From: Oegoconia quadripuncta
Lineage: Eukaryota; Arthropoda; Insecta; Lepidoptera; Autostichidae
DNA length: 64,000 bases
Direction of reading: 5' to 3'
NCBI GenBank assembly: GCA_949316235.1
Contig: OX438748.1
Span: forward strand, 5,459,001-5,523,000
Shown here in pieces: positions 36,201 to 45,501 of this stretch. The translations under genes and the position numbers were made by a program. The notes beneath the pieces are model-generated. The model was given only the letters and a program-made list of their open reading frames with translations. It did no database searches and was not told where the DNA came from. Position 1 is the first letter of the stretch. The number at the start of each line of letters is the position of its first letter.

Positions 36201-39200
36201 ATACGAACACGCTGAAAAATAAACCAAATTGAAAAAACACATCACAAAACTTCTTTAGATCTTGATTTTTGGGATCTCCCGGTTTATAATCACATCCTAT
36301 AGAGTGATTCCCAAGCGTTAGGAAAAAAACGGCAATTCACAATTTACAGCCAAGTGAAACTGTGGAATATGCTCATGGTTGGCGTGTCAGTTTAAAAGGC
36401 ACACTACATACTGTTATTTAAAGAAAAAAATCGTACAGCTGCTTAGAAAAACTCCGCTGACCTCAGGCGTTTGATCGTCAGGCCTCGTTTGACGAAAGCG
36501 CTTGCATCGTGGAATATGCTGTCCTGGTGGTCTTTCAGGTCGCCAACGCCGGAGGGCGCTGTCGCCGACCGCCGCAGCTTACTGATAAACCTCTTCTGGA
36601 CCCGCGAGCACAGGTACTTATCTGGCTTTCTAAACCTAGGGACGACAGGACGGGAGGTAGGAACGGAGATACCAGTCCAAAAATATGAGGGAATAAAAAT
36701 AAATACAAATAAATATACGTTATGTAACAATAGATATGAGAAAGAAATAAATAATGATATTACACACGTGGCTAGCTTGTGGCAGCACAAATTGGAAAAC
36801 TATTCTCTATATAAAAATGTTCTGTTTGTGTGTGGAATGTTCTCACCTTGTGAGGGACTCCTTGTAGTCGAGATCATCTATCCCGAACCTCTCGCGAAGG
36901 TTTCTGAACACCAATGGACAGTACTCCTTCACCTTAAAGTGGGATGGCATATTTTCTCTGAAACAGAAAAACAATATCGGCATTCTGTGAGTTACTACAA
37001 TACGAGGGCGACACTAAATTTTTTTAGAACTGGCCAACGATTTTAAACGATATAATAAAACAATAAGCTCAAATTTTCAAAATGGAACGTAACTATACTA
37101 ATGATATACAATAATTTATTAAAGAGCTGCTATGCTATATAAAGTTTCGTAAAGGGTGATGTGGGACGTTTTTTTTTTTTTTTTAATGTACAACGGCTTG
37201 GTACTTGACCTCAATTATACCCGATGTTAAGTGAAGATGAGGTCGAAGGTGAAAGCGTACTGACCTGGAAACCCCAACACATTTGAGGGACTGGCTATCT
37301 TGTCTCTGACAACCAGAACACAACAATGCTATTAACATTGCTGCTTGGCGGCCGATTTAGATAAGATAAGATATCATATCCAGGCGAACATTTAAATTGC
37401 CGTTCCACCAACCAAACCGAGTACTTAAACATGTACCCCGCTGGGGATCGAACTGGCGACCTCCGAATCTTAAACCCAATGTTGTTTACATTTGAGACAC
37501 GGAGGCGGTTAAAAATGAGAAAACTATGTTTGTCGGTCTGGCTTTCACACCTGCTGAACAGCTCGTTTTGAAATTTGGGAGAGAAGTAACCTACCACCAA
37601 ACAGGACATCAACGTACGCGATAACGTAATTCAACGCGGGCGAAGCGGGCAGTCCATCAAGATATTTAAATGAAATTGATGATTACTCACCTAATTGTAA
37701 TTACACCCATAACTGATATCATAACACGTGAATAATGACTGAATGTGTTTGTTTATGGGTTTATTTAAAGTATATAAAGTTCTTCCAAAGTTCTGTGTAT
37801 AAGGTAACATTGGCATATTTAGCTGCTTTAATAGTTTAAAAGTTGCAAACAATATGCCAGTCATGGTTAATAACAGATAATTTTTCTCTTCTTTCCACAT
37901 GTGTCTCGTCTATTGGCAATATGACACGAAACAAGGACAACGTCTAAAAATAGTTGATCAAGTGAGCCACGCCATGACAGTCATCCAAACTACTTTATAA
38001 TTGTCTACAAGATTCTAGTACCTATCTTCATTAAGTTCACATACTGTCCTTTTAACCTCCGACTTCGTATTAGTAAATCGATCTTGAGATTGAGATCGCG
38101 TCTCAGTCTCAATACATTTTTTTTGATACTGTTTAATATGCAACCCCCCTTGTGTAGGGGCCTGGATACCACGATTTGACGACCGGATGGTGTAGTGGAT
38201 AGGGACCCTGTCAGCGAAACCAACGGTTGCGGGTTCGAATCACGCGACGGGTAAATGTTTATGTGATGAATACGAGCATTTATTCCGGATTCGTGGACGT
38301 TTAAATATTTATGTATATTTATCCGTTACCTAGTTTCCATAGTACAGGCTTTGCTTCGTATGGACTACATGATTGGTGTAAGTGTTCGAAATATTATTTA
38401 TATATCAATAATATCTTAGCAACTAATTGAACAGGTTACGTTTGCTGCGTCATTGATTGACTTTAAAACAAATTGCACTAATTCGCTAACACGAGACGCA
38501 CGCTACTTCCTCCATTGTTTTAATCACGTCTATGAGATTTAATTGCTCTTAATGGATTGTCAATTTAGAATTACGTCTCATATAACGCTCTGCACTTTGT
38601 ATACATACATTGGTCTTTGAATTAGTTGAATTAACGATTTTCGGTTTTATTTCTTCAGTTGTGCCAAAAGAACTCCATTCATGTCAAATTTCAACATTGT
38701 AGGCCACTGGGAAGTATCCTATAGGTTTTGAAGATGTGTCAGTCAGTGAATAGGACTTTTACTAGGAAACACGGTTTTAAAGGACATCTCCTTTTGCATT
38801 ATACTTGAAATATTTTTTTACATAAGACATATCAAAGTATGGCATTGGGTATGGCAGAAGAAGAATAAAAGTAGAATTAATGCAGTCGAAATGAGATCAT
38901 TGAGAAGTATGAGTGGGGTGACTTTGAAAGATAGAAGCAGGAATAGTGTAATCAGGGAGTTAAGCAGTGTGAAAGAAGACGTAGTGACAAAGATTGAAAA
39001 AGGGTAAGCAGAGGTGGTTTGGACATGTGGAGGAGATGAATGAAAGAAGACTAACGAAAGAGATATACGAAGCGAATGTGGATGGTAGTGTTGATAGGGG
39101 AAGACCACGGCGAACGTACCATGATCAAATCGAGGATCAAAATAAAGAAAGGCCAAGTCAAGAGTAGGTATCCTAAATCGAAAAGCATGTATGAACAACT

Positions 39201-42200
39201 TTATGACAGTGAATGAGGTGTGTCAGGACCATAGACAGTGGAAGTATGTGGTATCCGCCTGCCCCTACGGGAAAAAAGCGTGACTTTTTTTTAAATATAA
39301 GCCTTAAAAATTGACAATTGTCAACATCAGGGCACAAGTCTCATTCGTTGGTACTTGTCCTTCTTTTTATATTAAAATTTGTCTTCATTATAAAAGTGGA
39401 ACAAAAGTTACTCTCTGTCGTGTACATAATCAATACAGGATACGATCAAGTAGCAACTTGCTCAGACGAAGTTGTGGATAAACGCAAATGTACAATAATA
39501 ATCATAAAAACAACGAACAGAAAATCACATTGCATTGTTCAAATGGCGTGTGCTGAATAATAGCAATAACTACAGTGTTACTAGCAAAAAAAATCCTCGA
39601 CTCATGATGAAAAATGACTTAACAAAACGTGATTACGTCCAATTCGTCGTCGTAAAGACCTGCACATCGTTTCACTTCTGTACTCAATACTTTTCGATCC
39701 TCGGACCCCCATCTATCTAAAGGAACAGTTCCAATATCTTTCCACAACTCACGCTCGACCTCTTCGTTCTTCTGAAAACCTCCGACTGTACGTTCCTCCT
39801 AACTTGACGAAGTTTTACGGTCAATCCTTTAGATTGCAAGCTATTCGGCTATGGAACTCGCTACCAGATTCAGTTAGACGTGCTCAGTCACTGAACGTAT
39901 TCAAGACACAAGTGAAGGAGTTGTATCTGGCCATCTAGCTCCTCTATCTATCCTCTTTTCGTTTCATACTTGCAATAATTATGTGTGCTTAGTTACGTAC
40001 TATTCTATTCTATAAAAATAAAAATAAAATACATAAAGTGGTAATTTTCGTGAATTACTTCCAATCATCATAATAAATACTAACCAACATGATGATAATT
40101 TTGTTAGCTTCCCAGATGAACATTTTTCAAATAAATTGCTCCTTACCTGTTAATTCCCTTTTTCTCTAAACTAAGAAACTTTGCACGAAACAGTACGCAT
40201 GGAATATAGAAGAAAAGAACCGAAGAACTCTAATTGTGCGAGAGTCGTTAAAGAATAGACAAAGAGTGTCAAGACACAGGCACAGACAGCATCAGCAGTG
40301 CCGGTCCAAGGCTAGTTTAAGGATGAAGTGAGATCCAACTACTGCAGTCCCCTTCCTTGCCTATAATATAGGTATTAAGTGCGTAAACAGTAGTCGTGCG
40401 TGCAAGCATTGAACTTTGAATATCTTGACAACATTTTAGTCTTTGTGAATTGACGACCGATTGGTGTAGTGGATAGTGACCCTGTCAGCGAAACCAACGG
40501 TTGCGGGTTCAAATCCCGCCAGGGGTAAATGTTTGTATGATGAATACGAACATTTGTTCCCGAGTCATGGATGTTTATATAAATATTTATGTATGTTTAT
40601 CCGTTATCTAGTATGCATAGTACAAGCTTTGCTTAGTTTGGGACTAGACGATTGATGTAAGTGCCCCAAATATTTATTTATTTGTCTAATATGTTGGTTG
40701 ATGTGTATCCATGACTTTTGGCACTGCACTACTCGCATCGCCCCACCCGCCCTCGAATTTCAAAAACCCGCGGATTTCAATCATTGTTAATTCACATACT
40801 CTCTTTCATCACAAACTCTCAAGCTAAATATCGAACTGCAAAGTAAAATCCTTTTTTTTTCCTTTATATATCTTAGCCACTGAGGCGCCTCAACTTGGCG
40901 CATCAGATACCGAAGAGCAATTCAGCGGGCATAATAAGTAACTTCATTAATATCATAACCAATGTGAGTGAACAATCAAGCACATAATCAAATGATATTG
41001 ATGAAGTTATATAATAACCCAGGTGTTATCTTCCAAATGGATTACGTGCGTGAAAAGGTCATAAGCATATCTTCAATCATCGATCGCTCCTGACGTTAAA
41101 GGAAGATAAGGCCGAATGTGGAAGAACATTCACCTGGAACCTCCAAATTATTTTGAGGACTAATCTCAAACAGCTGGAATTCAACAATATTATGAAAATT
41201 GTCAGTTAGCAACAGCCTTAGGCAAGATGGTGATAGCTAGCCAGACGAATGTTTAATGAAATGCCATACGACCATAGCTGGGCAGGCATTAACTCGTTAA
41301 TCCATTAATTGTTAATTGAGAATTTAACGAATGGATTAACTTTTAAGTTAACTTCAAAAAATATTAACGGACGCGTTAATTTCCGTTAAATTTCCCCAAG
41401 TCCGTTAATCAGTACCTACTATTTACCAATAAATTACACTCTCCAATTATACACGTATTTTTTTGTTCCTAACCTATTAACTTGCGGAACCCAAACCAAC
41501 AGAATTTATAAGTAGATCACTAACACAACAATATTAAAAAAAAAAACAATTTTTATCACGTTAAGCATGCAAATGTAACGCTAACAGATTAACAATTAAC
41601 GAAGTTGACTATTTGATTACCGGTGCCCAGCTAAATCAACCAAACCGAGTACCAAACATGTACCTGCAACCTCATTTTGTAAACCCTATTGATTACATTT
41701 CACTGACACTGAAGCAGTTAAAACTTTTTACAATTTTATTTAATTTATTGGGTTTTGCGCTCCAAAATTCACATCATAGATGTGCTAAAGAAAGCTGCCA
41801 AATTAAAATGGGAATGGGCGGGGCACATTGCAGAATGCCTCAAGAAAAAAGGACCACAATGTTCACCAATTTGATCCTACAGGACAGCAGGCGCGAGAGA
41901 GATAGGCCCAAAAAGCGATGGCACGATGAGCTTGACACTTTCATATTGCACTGGACAGAGACATGTGACAAAAATAGGGGAGGTTTTTGCCCAGAAGTGG
42001 ACAACACAGGCTAGTAAAAACCAAATATTTAGTTACAAACCATGTACCCAACATCTTGTAAAATTATCTACAAATCCCAATTGAGTTGAGGTTTTCTTGG
42101 TTCTAATACTTGTTAATGCCTTATACAAGTACCAATTGATTGTTCCATTACCTAATGAGTATATTGACATCTATAACTTACTAAAAAAGGTATATCTGAA

Positions 42201-44243
42201 ATTTTAACAATAAGTACTCCCATACATTTACTGTAGTAATCATAGAGGCTATAGTTTAGAGGTCCTTTAGTAACCTATAAATATGTTAGTGATTTTTGTT
42301 ACCACACATTTCATTTTGCCTATATTTTACATTCATTAATTGATTAGTCATAAAAGACAACCAATAAACATTTTAAGAATTTTTTATGTATTTTTTTTTG
42401 CCAACCATTTGCATACCTATAATTTATTTAAAAATTAATTTGAGTAGCCATTATAAAACTGCAATAATAAAGGTACAAGCGAAATTGACATATTACATTT
42501 TCCACTTTATTTATTTTTTAAAGTTGTTTATGTTATTTTGATCACTAAGTGATGTAATTTTGATAGCAGAATTAAATTTTCAAAATCTGTTGTAATAAAA
42601 AATTTACACAAAAATTAAGAGACCTAAATTTGATTTCTTATAATTTCTGTCAACCAGCTGAGGCATGAGGGAGGCAGGATACTGAATTCCAATTGGTCAT
42701 ACCATGGTAGTTATTTACATGTCCTTGCTAGAGCTAATATGAGTACAATAGGCTGACAGGGCTAACCAATAACTGATTAGGAATTTTTGGACATCTGTGC
42801 GATTATCCTGATGTGTTGAGAGATATCACTCACATGTTAGTTGTCGTAACACATTCATTGATAATTTATGCACAGCGTCATAGTTAGAACCACATTGAAG
42901 AAGCTGTGTGACCAATGTTAACATTTCCAGTAAGTAGTTTAGTAGTGTTCAGTCTAATGTATAAACATTTTTTAATACAAAAAAATGGAAAGGAAAATGT
43001 TTGTTACTTACTTGTTAAATAAATGATTATCAACTTTGAGCTTGGAGTAAGCTCTGAAGTCATCTGGGAGCAACATAACTGGTATTGTGACATGACTTAG
43101 TTCATTTATCTGTAATGAAAAATTACACTTGATTATACAGTAGGTACAAATGTAAGTACCTACCCCATTTGTTAAAAAATCTAAATAAAACACAAAAAGG
43201 ATAAAAGTGATTCTGAATTATAAAAAAAAATCAAACATCTAAAAACATTATCGTAATTCAGGTCCTAGGTGACTTATAAATGAGATACTTTTATTCTATG
43301 AGCTCAAATGATCATCCTCTAGTTTTTCTACCAATTTAGTTTATAAGAATAGTAATAAAAAACAATCAAATTGTAGGCAGTATAGTTTTTTTATTATTTT
43401 TATAAACAATATAGTTATTTAGAATACTTAAGACCTACACAATCACATATTCATTGGATTGTGAGTAATAAACCATGTATTACAGATAGAAAGCTTTATT
43501 TAACACAAACTACCAAAATTGTATGTAAATAATTTAATTATGTAACATAAACAATTTTATAAAAGGTAATTAGTAATATTGTTAAAAAAAATTTCATAAA
43601 CATATCGTAAGGGCTATGCTAAACGTAGTTCTATAAATCAATATTTAGGAATAATATCAGATAACATGGAAAAAGTATTTTCGCAAAAAAACATCAACCG
43701 GTTTCAAACCCTGCTAGAGAGATACACAATTTAGTTAAGTAATAAAAGAAAGGAACATGGTGTTTGTGGCTTCGTTGTCGGTGTCCTAAAGTAGAGCCAA
43801 AAGGTCTCTAACTAAGCATACCCAACAAGATGATATATTGCTAAAAAAATGTAATAAAAGCCTCTCATTTGGCATTATTTCAGTATCCAAAGTCAAGGTA
43901 GTAGAAATGCAATTGACTAAGTGCCAGGAATCAAGGCAAAAGTAAATGATTTACAGTATAATTAAAGCAGTTCGATACAACAACAATGCTACCGTAACAA
44001 GAATGACACAATGCTGTTGCAAGATACTTCGTAATGATCACCTCAAATCCGATTAACCTGAGTAACTCATGACATAAGTAATAAATTAATACAAATATTG
44101 AAAGTAATATTCACCGTATGATTCACACCCCACATAAACACGGATAGCAATGGTTCATTAGCACGGAATAATTTCACTTTTTGATGTTTCACCCGAATGT
44201 GTTTCTTCTTCAACTTACTCAATCCTGTGCTGGGAACGGACAT
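21298..44243 (-). CDS. PIP4K: phosphatidylinositol 5-phosphate 4-kinase type 2, complete, ten exons
   Basis: Lipid kinase making PI(4,5)P2 from PI5P. Minus-strand exons in gene order: 44115-44243, 43012-43109, 36847-36957, 34480-34618, 29569-29699, 27122-27290, 26313-26482, 24660-24772, 23416-23486 and 21298-21420. All junctions are GT/AG and all phases join, giving 417 residues (human PIP4K2 about 406-421). Key features: [21 protein letters not shown] near the start shared with PIP4Ks; FILKT with the ATP-site Lys140; FDLKGS (205-210); MDYSLL (267-272); metal-binding Asp367 in [10 protein letters not shown]; and an activation loop of type II kind before DPEQYGKRF. Residues about 278-316 form an acidic Asp/Thr/Ser-rich loop. 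Exon 5 uses an unusual GTCAGC donor. Introns carry many repeats, and an additional possible exon lies at 36443-36635. The gene converges with PSMB3 and diverges from HACD. No polyadenylation site was fixed. Confidence 0.94.
22010..22095 (+). repeat. 5S rRNA-like segment (5S-derived SINE head)
   Basis: ATTAGCGAAGTTAAGCAATG, GGCGCGGTCAGT and CTTGGATGGGTGACCA match the A-box, intermediate element and C-box region of 5S rRNA better than the copy at 1405 does. The 5S 5' and 3' ends are missing, so a functional 5S gene is unlikely. In PIP4K intron 9. Confidence 0.65.
22560..22690 (+). repeat. body of the 5S-SINE family without its head
   Basis: ATCCACCAATCCGCACTGGA, then GGCTGTGCCCCAACATTGGG and GGCTGTTGATGATTTATTTA match the body of the element at 1507-1690 with an internal deletion. 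Lies 470 bp after the 5S-like segment at 22010. Confidence 0.6.
23553..23785 (-). repeat. SINE family C, truncated
   Basis: Minus-strand copy with GGCTATCTTATCTCTGACAA and GGTGGTAGCTAGCCAGGCGG body blocks; the B box is degraded. In PIP4K intron 8. Confidence 0.85.
24109..24592 (+). repeat. SINE subfamily A copy split by a MITE
   Basis: The head (ATTGGTGTAGTG, B box GGATTCGAATCTC) and body run to 24229. The remaining part (TATCCATAGTATAAGC onward) resumes at 24539. The break is filled by the MITE at 24230-24538. It lies in PIP4K intron 8. Confidence 0.8.
24230..24538. mobile_element. MITE with GGCCCG termini and CTA target duplication (PIF/Harbinger-like)
   Basis: A 309-bp element starting GGCCCGTATTAATGAACC and ending with the inverted form of GGCCCGTGTTAATAAACC (18 bp, two mismatches). 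It is flanked by CTA at 24227-24229 and 24539-24541. Removing it and one CTA restores the SINE sequence seen in other copies. The 3-bp duplication suggests the PIF/Harbinger superfamily. Inside are many repeats of the CTTGAGA/TCTCAAG kind. Confidence 0.75.
25545..25690 (-). repeat. LINE 3' end of the AGGCC-ATGATG type
   Basis: On the minus strand GAGGCCTTTGTCCAGCGGTG and GACGTCTTTCGGCTGATAGG lead to a TGAT-rich end. Related pieces: 31470-31536 (+) and 53625-53766 (+). In PIP4K intron 7. Confidence 0.55.
26011..26147 (-). repeat. dispersed repeat (GGCGGCAAACG family), short copy
   Basis: Oligo-T at 26018-26029 (poly-A on the minus strand), then GAGGGCGGCAAACGAGCATG, CACCTGATGGAAAGCAATCA and GTTGCCGGCCTTTGAGGAAG. 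About 95% identical by eye to the start of the copy at 61802. In PIP4K intron 7. Confidence 0.75.
26660..27125. repeat. degenerate tandem repeats ending at the PIP4K exon 6 donor
   Basis: Three to four units of about 120-150 bp share GGTCCAAG, GGGCACA-TTCCA, CTTCAGTAGG and GTAC-GAGTAC-ACTGTTG blocks. On the minus strand each unit begins with GTAAGC or GTTAGT, and in the last unit this is the actual donor of exon 6 (27121). A further copy is at 34040-34090. Confidence 0.5.
27552..27795 (+). repeat. tRNA-derived SINE, subfamily B, diverged
   Basis: GACCTGTTTGTGAAGTGGTT head, damaged B box, and a recognisable 3' part (AGTTTATCAACCGCCCGGTA, GGAACTAGATGGAGCT). In PIP4K intron 5, antisense to the gene. 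Confidence 0.75.
28560..28740 (-). repeat. LINE 3' end (TCTCTTCCAG family)
   Basis: AATACACTTTATTGCACAAC (AATAAAG on the minus strand) starts the 3' end; CCTTATCTCTTCCAGGCAAC follows at 28671. In PIP4K intron 5, same strand as the gene. Confidence 0.6.
30551..30604. repeat. near-perfect hairpin, 25-bp arms and 4-nt loop
   Basis: The arms 30551-30575 and 30580-30604 pair with one T-G position, which would be a G-U wobble in RNA. The core is ACCGAATATTCGG-like. The last part is partly repeated in tandem (TTCGGTCAACTTC). In PIP4K intron 4. It could be a tiny foldback transposon or a structured RNA. Confidence 0.65.
30719..30950 (-). repeat. SINE family C, diverged and internally deleted
   Basis: 3' end at left (CTTGACCTTAATCCCATCTG), tRNA-like end at right (GATTGAACCCTATGTTG); part of the middle is missing. 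In PIP4K intron 4. Confidence 0.75.
30998..31166. mobile_element. Tc1/mariner-type MITE, 169 bp, TA target duplication
   Basis: Left end CAGTCGGCTCCATAAATAAC and right end GTTAACTATGTCACCGACTG are imperfect inverted repeats, flanked by TA (30996-30997 and 31167-31168). In PIP4K intron 4. Size and CAGT termini are like those of the element at 859-1025, but the interior differs. Confidence 0.65.
31470..31536 (+). repeat. LINE 3' end of the AGGCC-ATGATG type, short
   Basis: GAGGCCTTTGTCCAGCAGTG, AGTCTTTCGGCTGATATGAT and a GATGAT end. In PIP4K intron 4. Confidence 0.5.
32083..32290 (+). pseudogene. LINE reverse-transcriptase C-terminal relic (RTE-like)
   Basis: The plus frame reads [18 protein letters not shown], then [18 protein letters not shown] and a stop, the familiar tail of RTE-type LINE polyproteins in insects. 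5'-truncated. In PIP4K intron 4; a second relic at 32530-32740 points the other way. Confidence 0.65.
32530..32740 (-). pseudogene. LINE reverse-transcriptase C-terminal relic (RTE-like), opposite strand
   Basis: On the minus strand, with frameshifts, pieces such as WFGHIMRRD and GGRGRP and MTADRGEW can be read, matching the family at 32083-32290. The two relics converge tail to tail. Confidence 0.55.
33474..33715 (+). repeat. diverged tandem duplication, two units of about 125 bp
   Basis: Unit 1 (about 33474-33590) has AGTAAGTTGCGGATAAATTG and GGATCGGAAAGAGATGCAAG; unit 2 (about 33603-33715) has AGTAAATTGCAGATAAATTG and TGGTCGGAAAGGGATGCAAA. In PIP4K intron 4. Confidence 0.6.
34862..35143 (-). 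repeat. tRNA-derived SINE, subfamily B, well preserved
   Basis: Minus-strand copy with intact B box (reverse of GGGATTTGAACCC) and A box (reverse of CCACTACACCAAACAG). In PIP4K intron 3, same strand as the gene. Confidence 0.87.
35766..35890 (-). repeat. LINE 3' fragment, same family as 63171-64000
   Basis: CCCCTGAGAACAAGCAAGAA, then TTCATTATTAATTGTGAAAT and AGCCTGGCATGCGAACG match 63287-63425. In PIP4K intron 3. Confidence 0.7.
36443..36635 (-). CDS. candidate alternative exon of PIP4K (cassette or alternative terminal)
   Basis: On the minus strand a pyrimidine-rich tract ending CCCTAG (acceptor at 36637-36636) opens a reading frame that continues exactly in the phase left by PIP4K exon 3: its first G completes the split Arg codon. 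The frame then runs 63 codons to TAA at 36443. It has coding character: third positions rich in G and C (CTG, GTC, AAG, GCG), unlike the AT-rich intron around it, and a basic product ([14 protein letters not shown], then [13 protein letters not shown]). Two readings are possible. As a terminal exon it would truncate the kinase before its catalytic domain. If GTCAGC at 36461 is used as donor, the exon is 36462-36635, 174 nt, symmetric, and inserts 58 residues between residues 113 and 114 without breaking the frame. The same GTCAGC donor is used by PIP4K exon 5. I do not recognise the peptide. Confidence 0.45.
37169..37510 (-). repeat. SINE family C, near full length
   Basis: Oligo-T (poly-A of the minus strand) at 37169-37183, body, then GGGGATCGAACTGGCGACC (B box region) and GAGACACGGAGGCGGTT head. 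In PIP4K intron 2. Confidence 0.88.
38176..38400 (+). repeat. tRNA-derived SINE, subfamily A
   Basis: Head TTGACGACCGGATGGTGTAG, B box GGGTTCGAATC at about 38231, then the common body ending around GATTGGTGTAAGTGTTCG. In PIP4K intron 2, antisense to the gene. Confidence 0.85.
38830..39290 (+). pseudogene. LINE reverse-transcriptase C-terminal relic
   Basis: Plus-strand frames with stops and shifts give [49 protein letters not shown]. This is the tail of a LINE polyprotein different from the one at 32083. The long minus frame here is its shadow. In PIP4K intron 2. Confidence 0.6.
39650..39940 (+). pseudogene. LINE reverse-transcriptase C-terminal fragment
   Basis: Open plus frame ending at 39939: [49 protein letters not shown] and a stop. 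The LWNSLP motif near the end is typical of non-LTR retrotransposon tails. In PIP4K intron 2. Confidence 0.6.
40450..40685 (+). repeat. tRNA-derived SINE, subfamily A, well preserved
   Basis: The best subfamily A copy in the window: ACCGATTGGTGTAGTGGATA (A box), GGGTTCAAATCCC (B box), body, and ATTTATTTATTTG tail. In PIP4K intron 2, antisense to the gene. Confidence 0.88.
41082..41722 (-). repeat. SINE family C split by a MITE-like insert
   Basis: Minus-strand copy, diverged. The 3' part is at about 41082-41283 and the head part at 41625-41722 (CAACCAAACCGAGTACC, then ACTGAAGCAGTT). The gap holds the TTAA-rich element at 41284-41630. Confidence 0.7.
41284..41630. mobile_element. MITE-like element with AGCTGGGCA ends, rich in GTTAA/TTAAC
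   Basis: Starts AGCTGGGCAGGCATTAACTC and ends ATTACCGGTGCCCAGCT; the outer 9 bp are perfect inverted repeats. The interior is made of GTTAAT/ATTAAC blocks. Both sides match SINE family C, so it inserted into that SINE. I cannot read a clear target duplication; the superfamily is unknown. Confidence 0.6.
41765..42015 (+). pseudogene. LINE tail relic ([11 protein letters not shown] type)
   Basis: Two overlapping frames give [10 protein letters not shown] and [21 protein letters not shown]: a frameshifted end of a LINE polyprotein. In PIP4K intron 2. Confidence 0.55.
42016..42960. other. PIP4K intron 2, AT-rich part
   Basis: Nothing recognisable apart from AT-rich sequence; the intron continues left to exon 3 with SINEs and LINE relics listed separately. 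Confidence 0.45.
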
Positions 44244-45034
44244 TTTGGATTTGTTTACAACTTTACAATAATTAGTGTTCGAACAGTAGGATTATATAGT
44301 TCTTGAAAATCCTATCTAAACCATTTTCAGTTGACGGGAAGGTTAATCAATTGCAAAGAAAGTCCACATAGAAAATAGAAATTTTACAGAAACTCGACAC
44401 CCATCAATAGAGCAAGCAAACGGCTTTTTGACAGATCCCCGGACAGATCGACCGAAAAAAAAATTGAATAGAGACGTGCTGTTTTTTGGCACCAACTTTC
44501 AAATCGATATTCTTTCCCCTTTTGGAAAGGCGAAAGAAACTGAGCCCATACAACCAGATTCCTTGATTTGTAACAGAAATGAGATCGAAAAGGCCAACCC
44601 GAATCTGTTGTCACTCTATTAATCTCCAAAAAGTTCAATGATCCTTTATCTGCTTTTTTACTTAACATTCATAGTCATCTTTGCTAACTGCATTTACATT
44701 ATATCTTTAGTCGCATGTTTTTTTAATTACACTTCAGTGGTAATTGATACTGTTCATTTTCACATAACTCGGCATGTGACGCAACAGTTCGTGAACGAAG
44801 TCGGCGTAAAAAGTTTTCATTGGCACTAATGAAGTGATGCCTACAAGTAATATAAGGTTATAAATAAGACATGGCTACGGTCTTCACCCCTCAGAGTACA
44901 GAAACCCAGCACTCAGAGTCTTCAACCACTAAAGAGAAAAAGACAAGGCTGTATGGGCACAGATCCTTTTGCCTGTTCAAAAGGACAAACAGCAGCTTGG
45001 TAACCTAGCCTTAGCATTCTAGTGAACATAATTT

Positions 45035-45090
45035 TCCTGTCCTTATCCCACTCTAAGTGGGGTCGGCACAGCGTTTATTAATTTATTATA
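45035..45090 (-). repeat. RTE-type LINE 3' terminal fragment
   Basis: The minus strand reads TGCCGACCCCACTTAGAGTG, then GATAAGGACAGGAAAA, the end of an RTE-like LINE, in the PIP4K-HACD divergent region. Confidence 0.45.
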
Positions 45091-45274
45091 CATCATTCTA
45101 GTGAACGAATTCAAATAATGTAAGGAATTCAACCATCCCCTCCAAAAAAAAAAAAAAATAGGTCCGATTAAACTTGTTCCTACCTTTTACATTATATTAC
45201 CGAGAAAGCCTTGAAGCTTGGATCTAAGAATCATTGAGCCTGTAAACCTATTGTTACCCTATAAACGGTAAGAA

Positions 45275-45303
45275 TATCGATAGGCCTATCGACAGTATCG
45301 ATA
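45275..45303 (+). promoter_or_regulatory. DRE box cluster, distal pair
   Basis: Two perfect TATCGATA palindromes at 45275-45282 and 45296-45303, with a partial TATCGA between them at 45287. TATCGATA is the DREF-binding DRE of insect housekeeping promoters. The cluster is in the 1.46-kb divergent region between the PIP4K and HACD starts. Confidence 0.5.
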
Positions 45304-45501
45304 TCCAATATTCTGCGACATTGATGAAATGGCTTCCATACTTATGAACGTTGGACTATGTTGTCCTTACATATTTGTAATTTCTAGCAGTATATTCTTG
45401 TAACTTGATTTCTAATTCTTATTTCGGTATTGATAACGTTAAATATTAACGCGTAATTATCGGTACTTACAGGTACTTACTGTTTTTCATGGTTATGATG
45501 G

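Noticed and set aside
36471..37046. 191-codon plus-strand open frame across PIP4K exon 3 and the candidate alternative exon
   Set aside because: It is antisense to minus-strand coding sequence with good splice sites; no family similarity in its own frame.
38818..39198. 126-codon minus-strand frame
   Set aside because: Antisense of a decayed LINE reverse-transcriptase tail on the plus strand.
44384..44668. 94-codon minus-strand frame in the PIP4K-HACD promoter region
   Set aside because: No recognisable motif, AT-rich, and placed in a 5'UTR/promoter interval.
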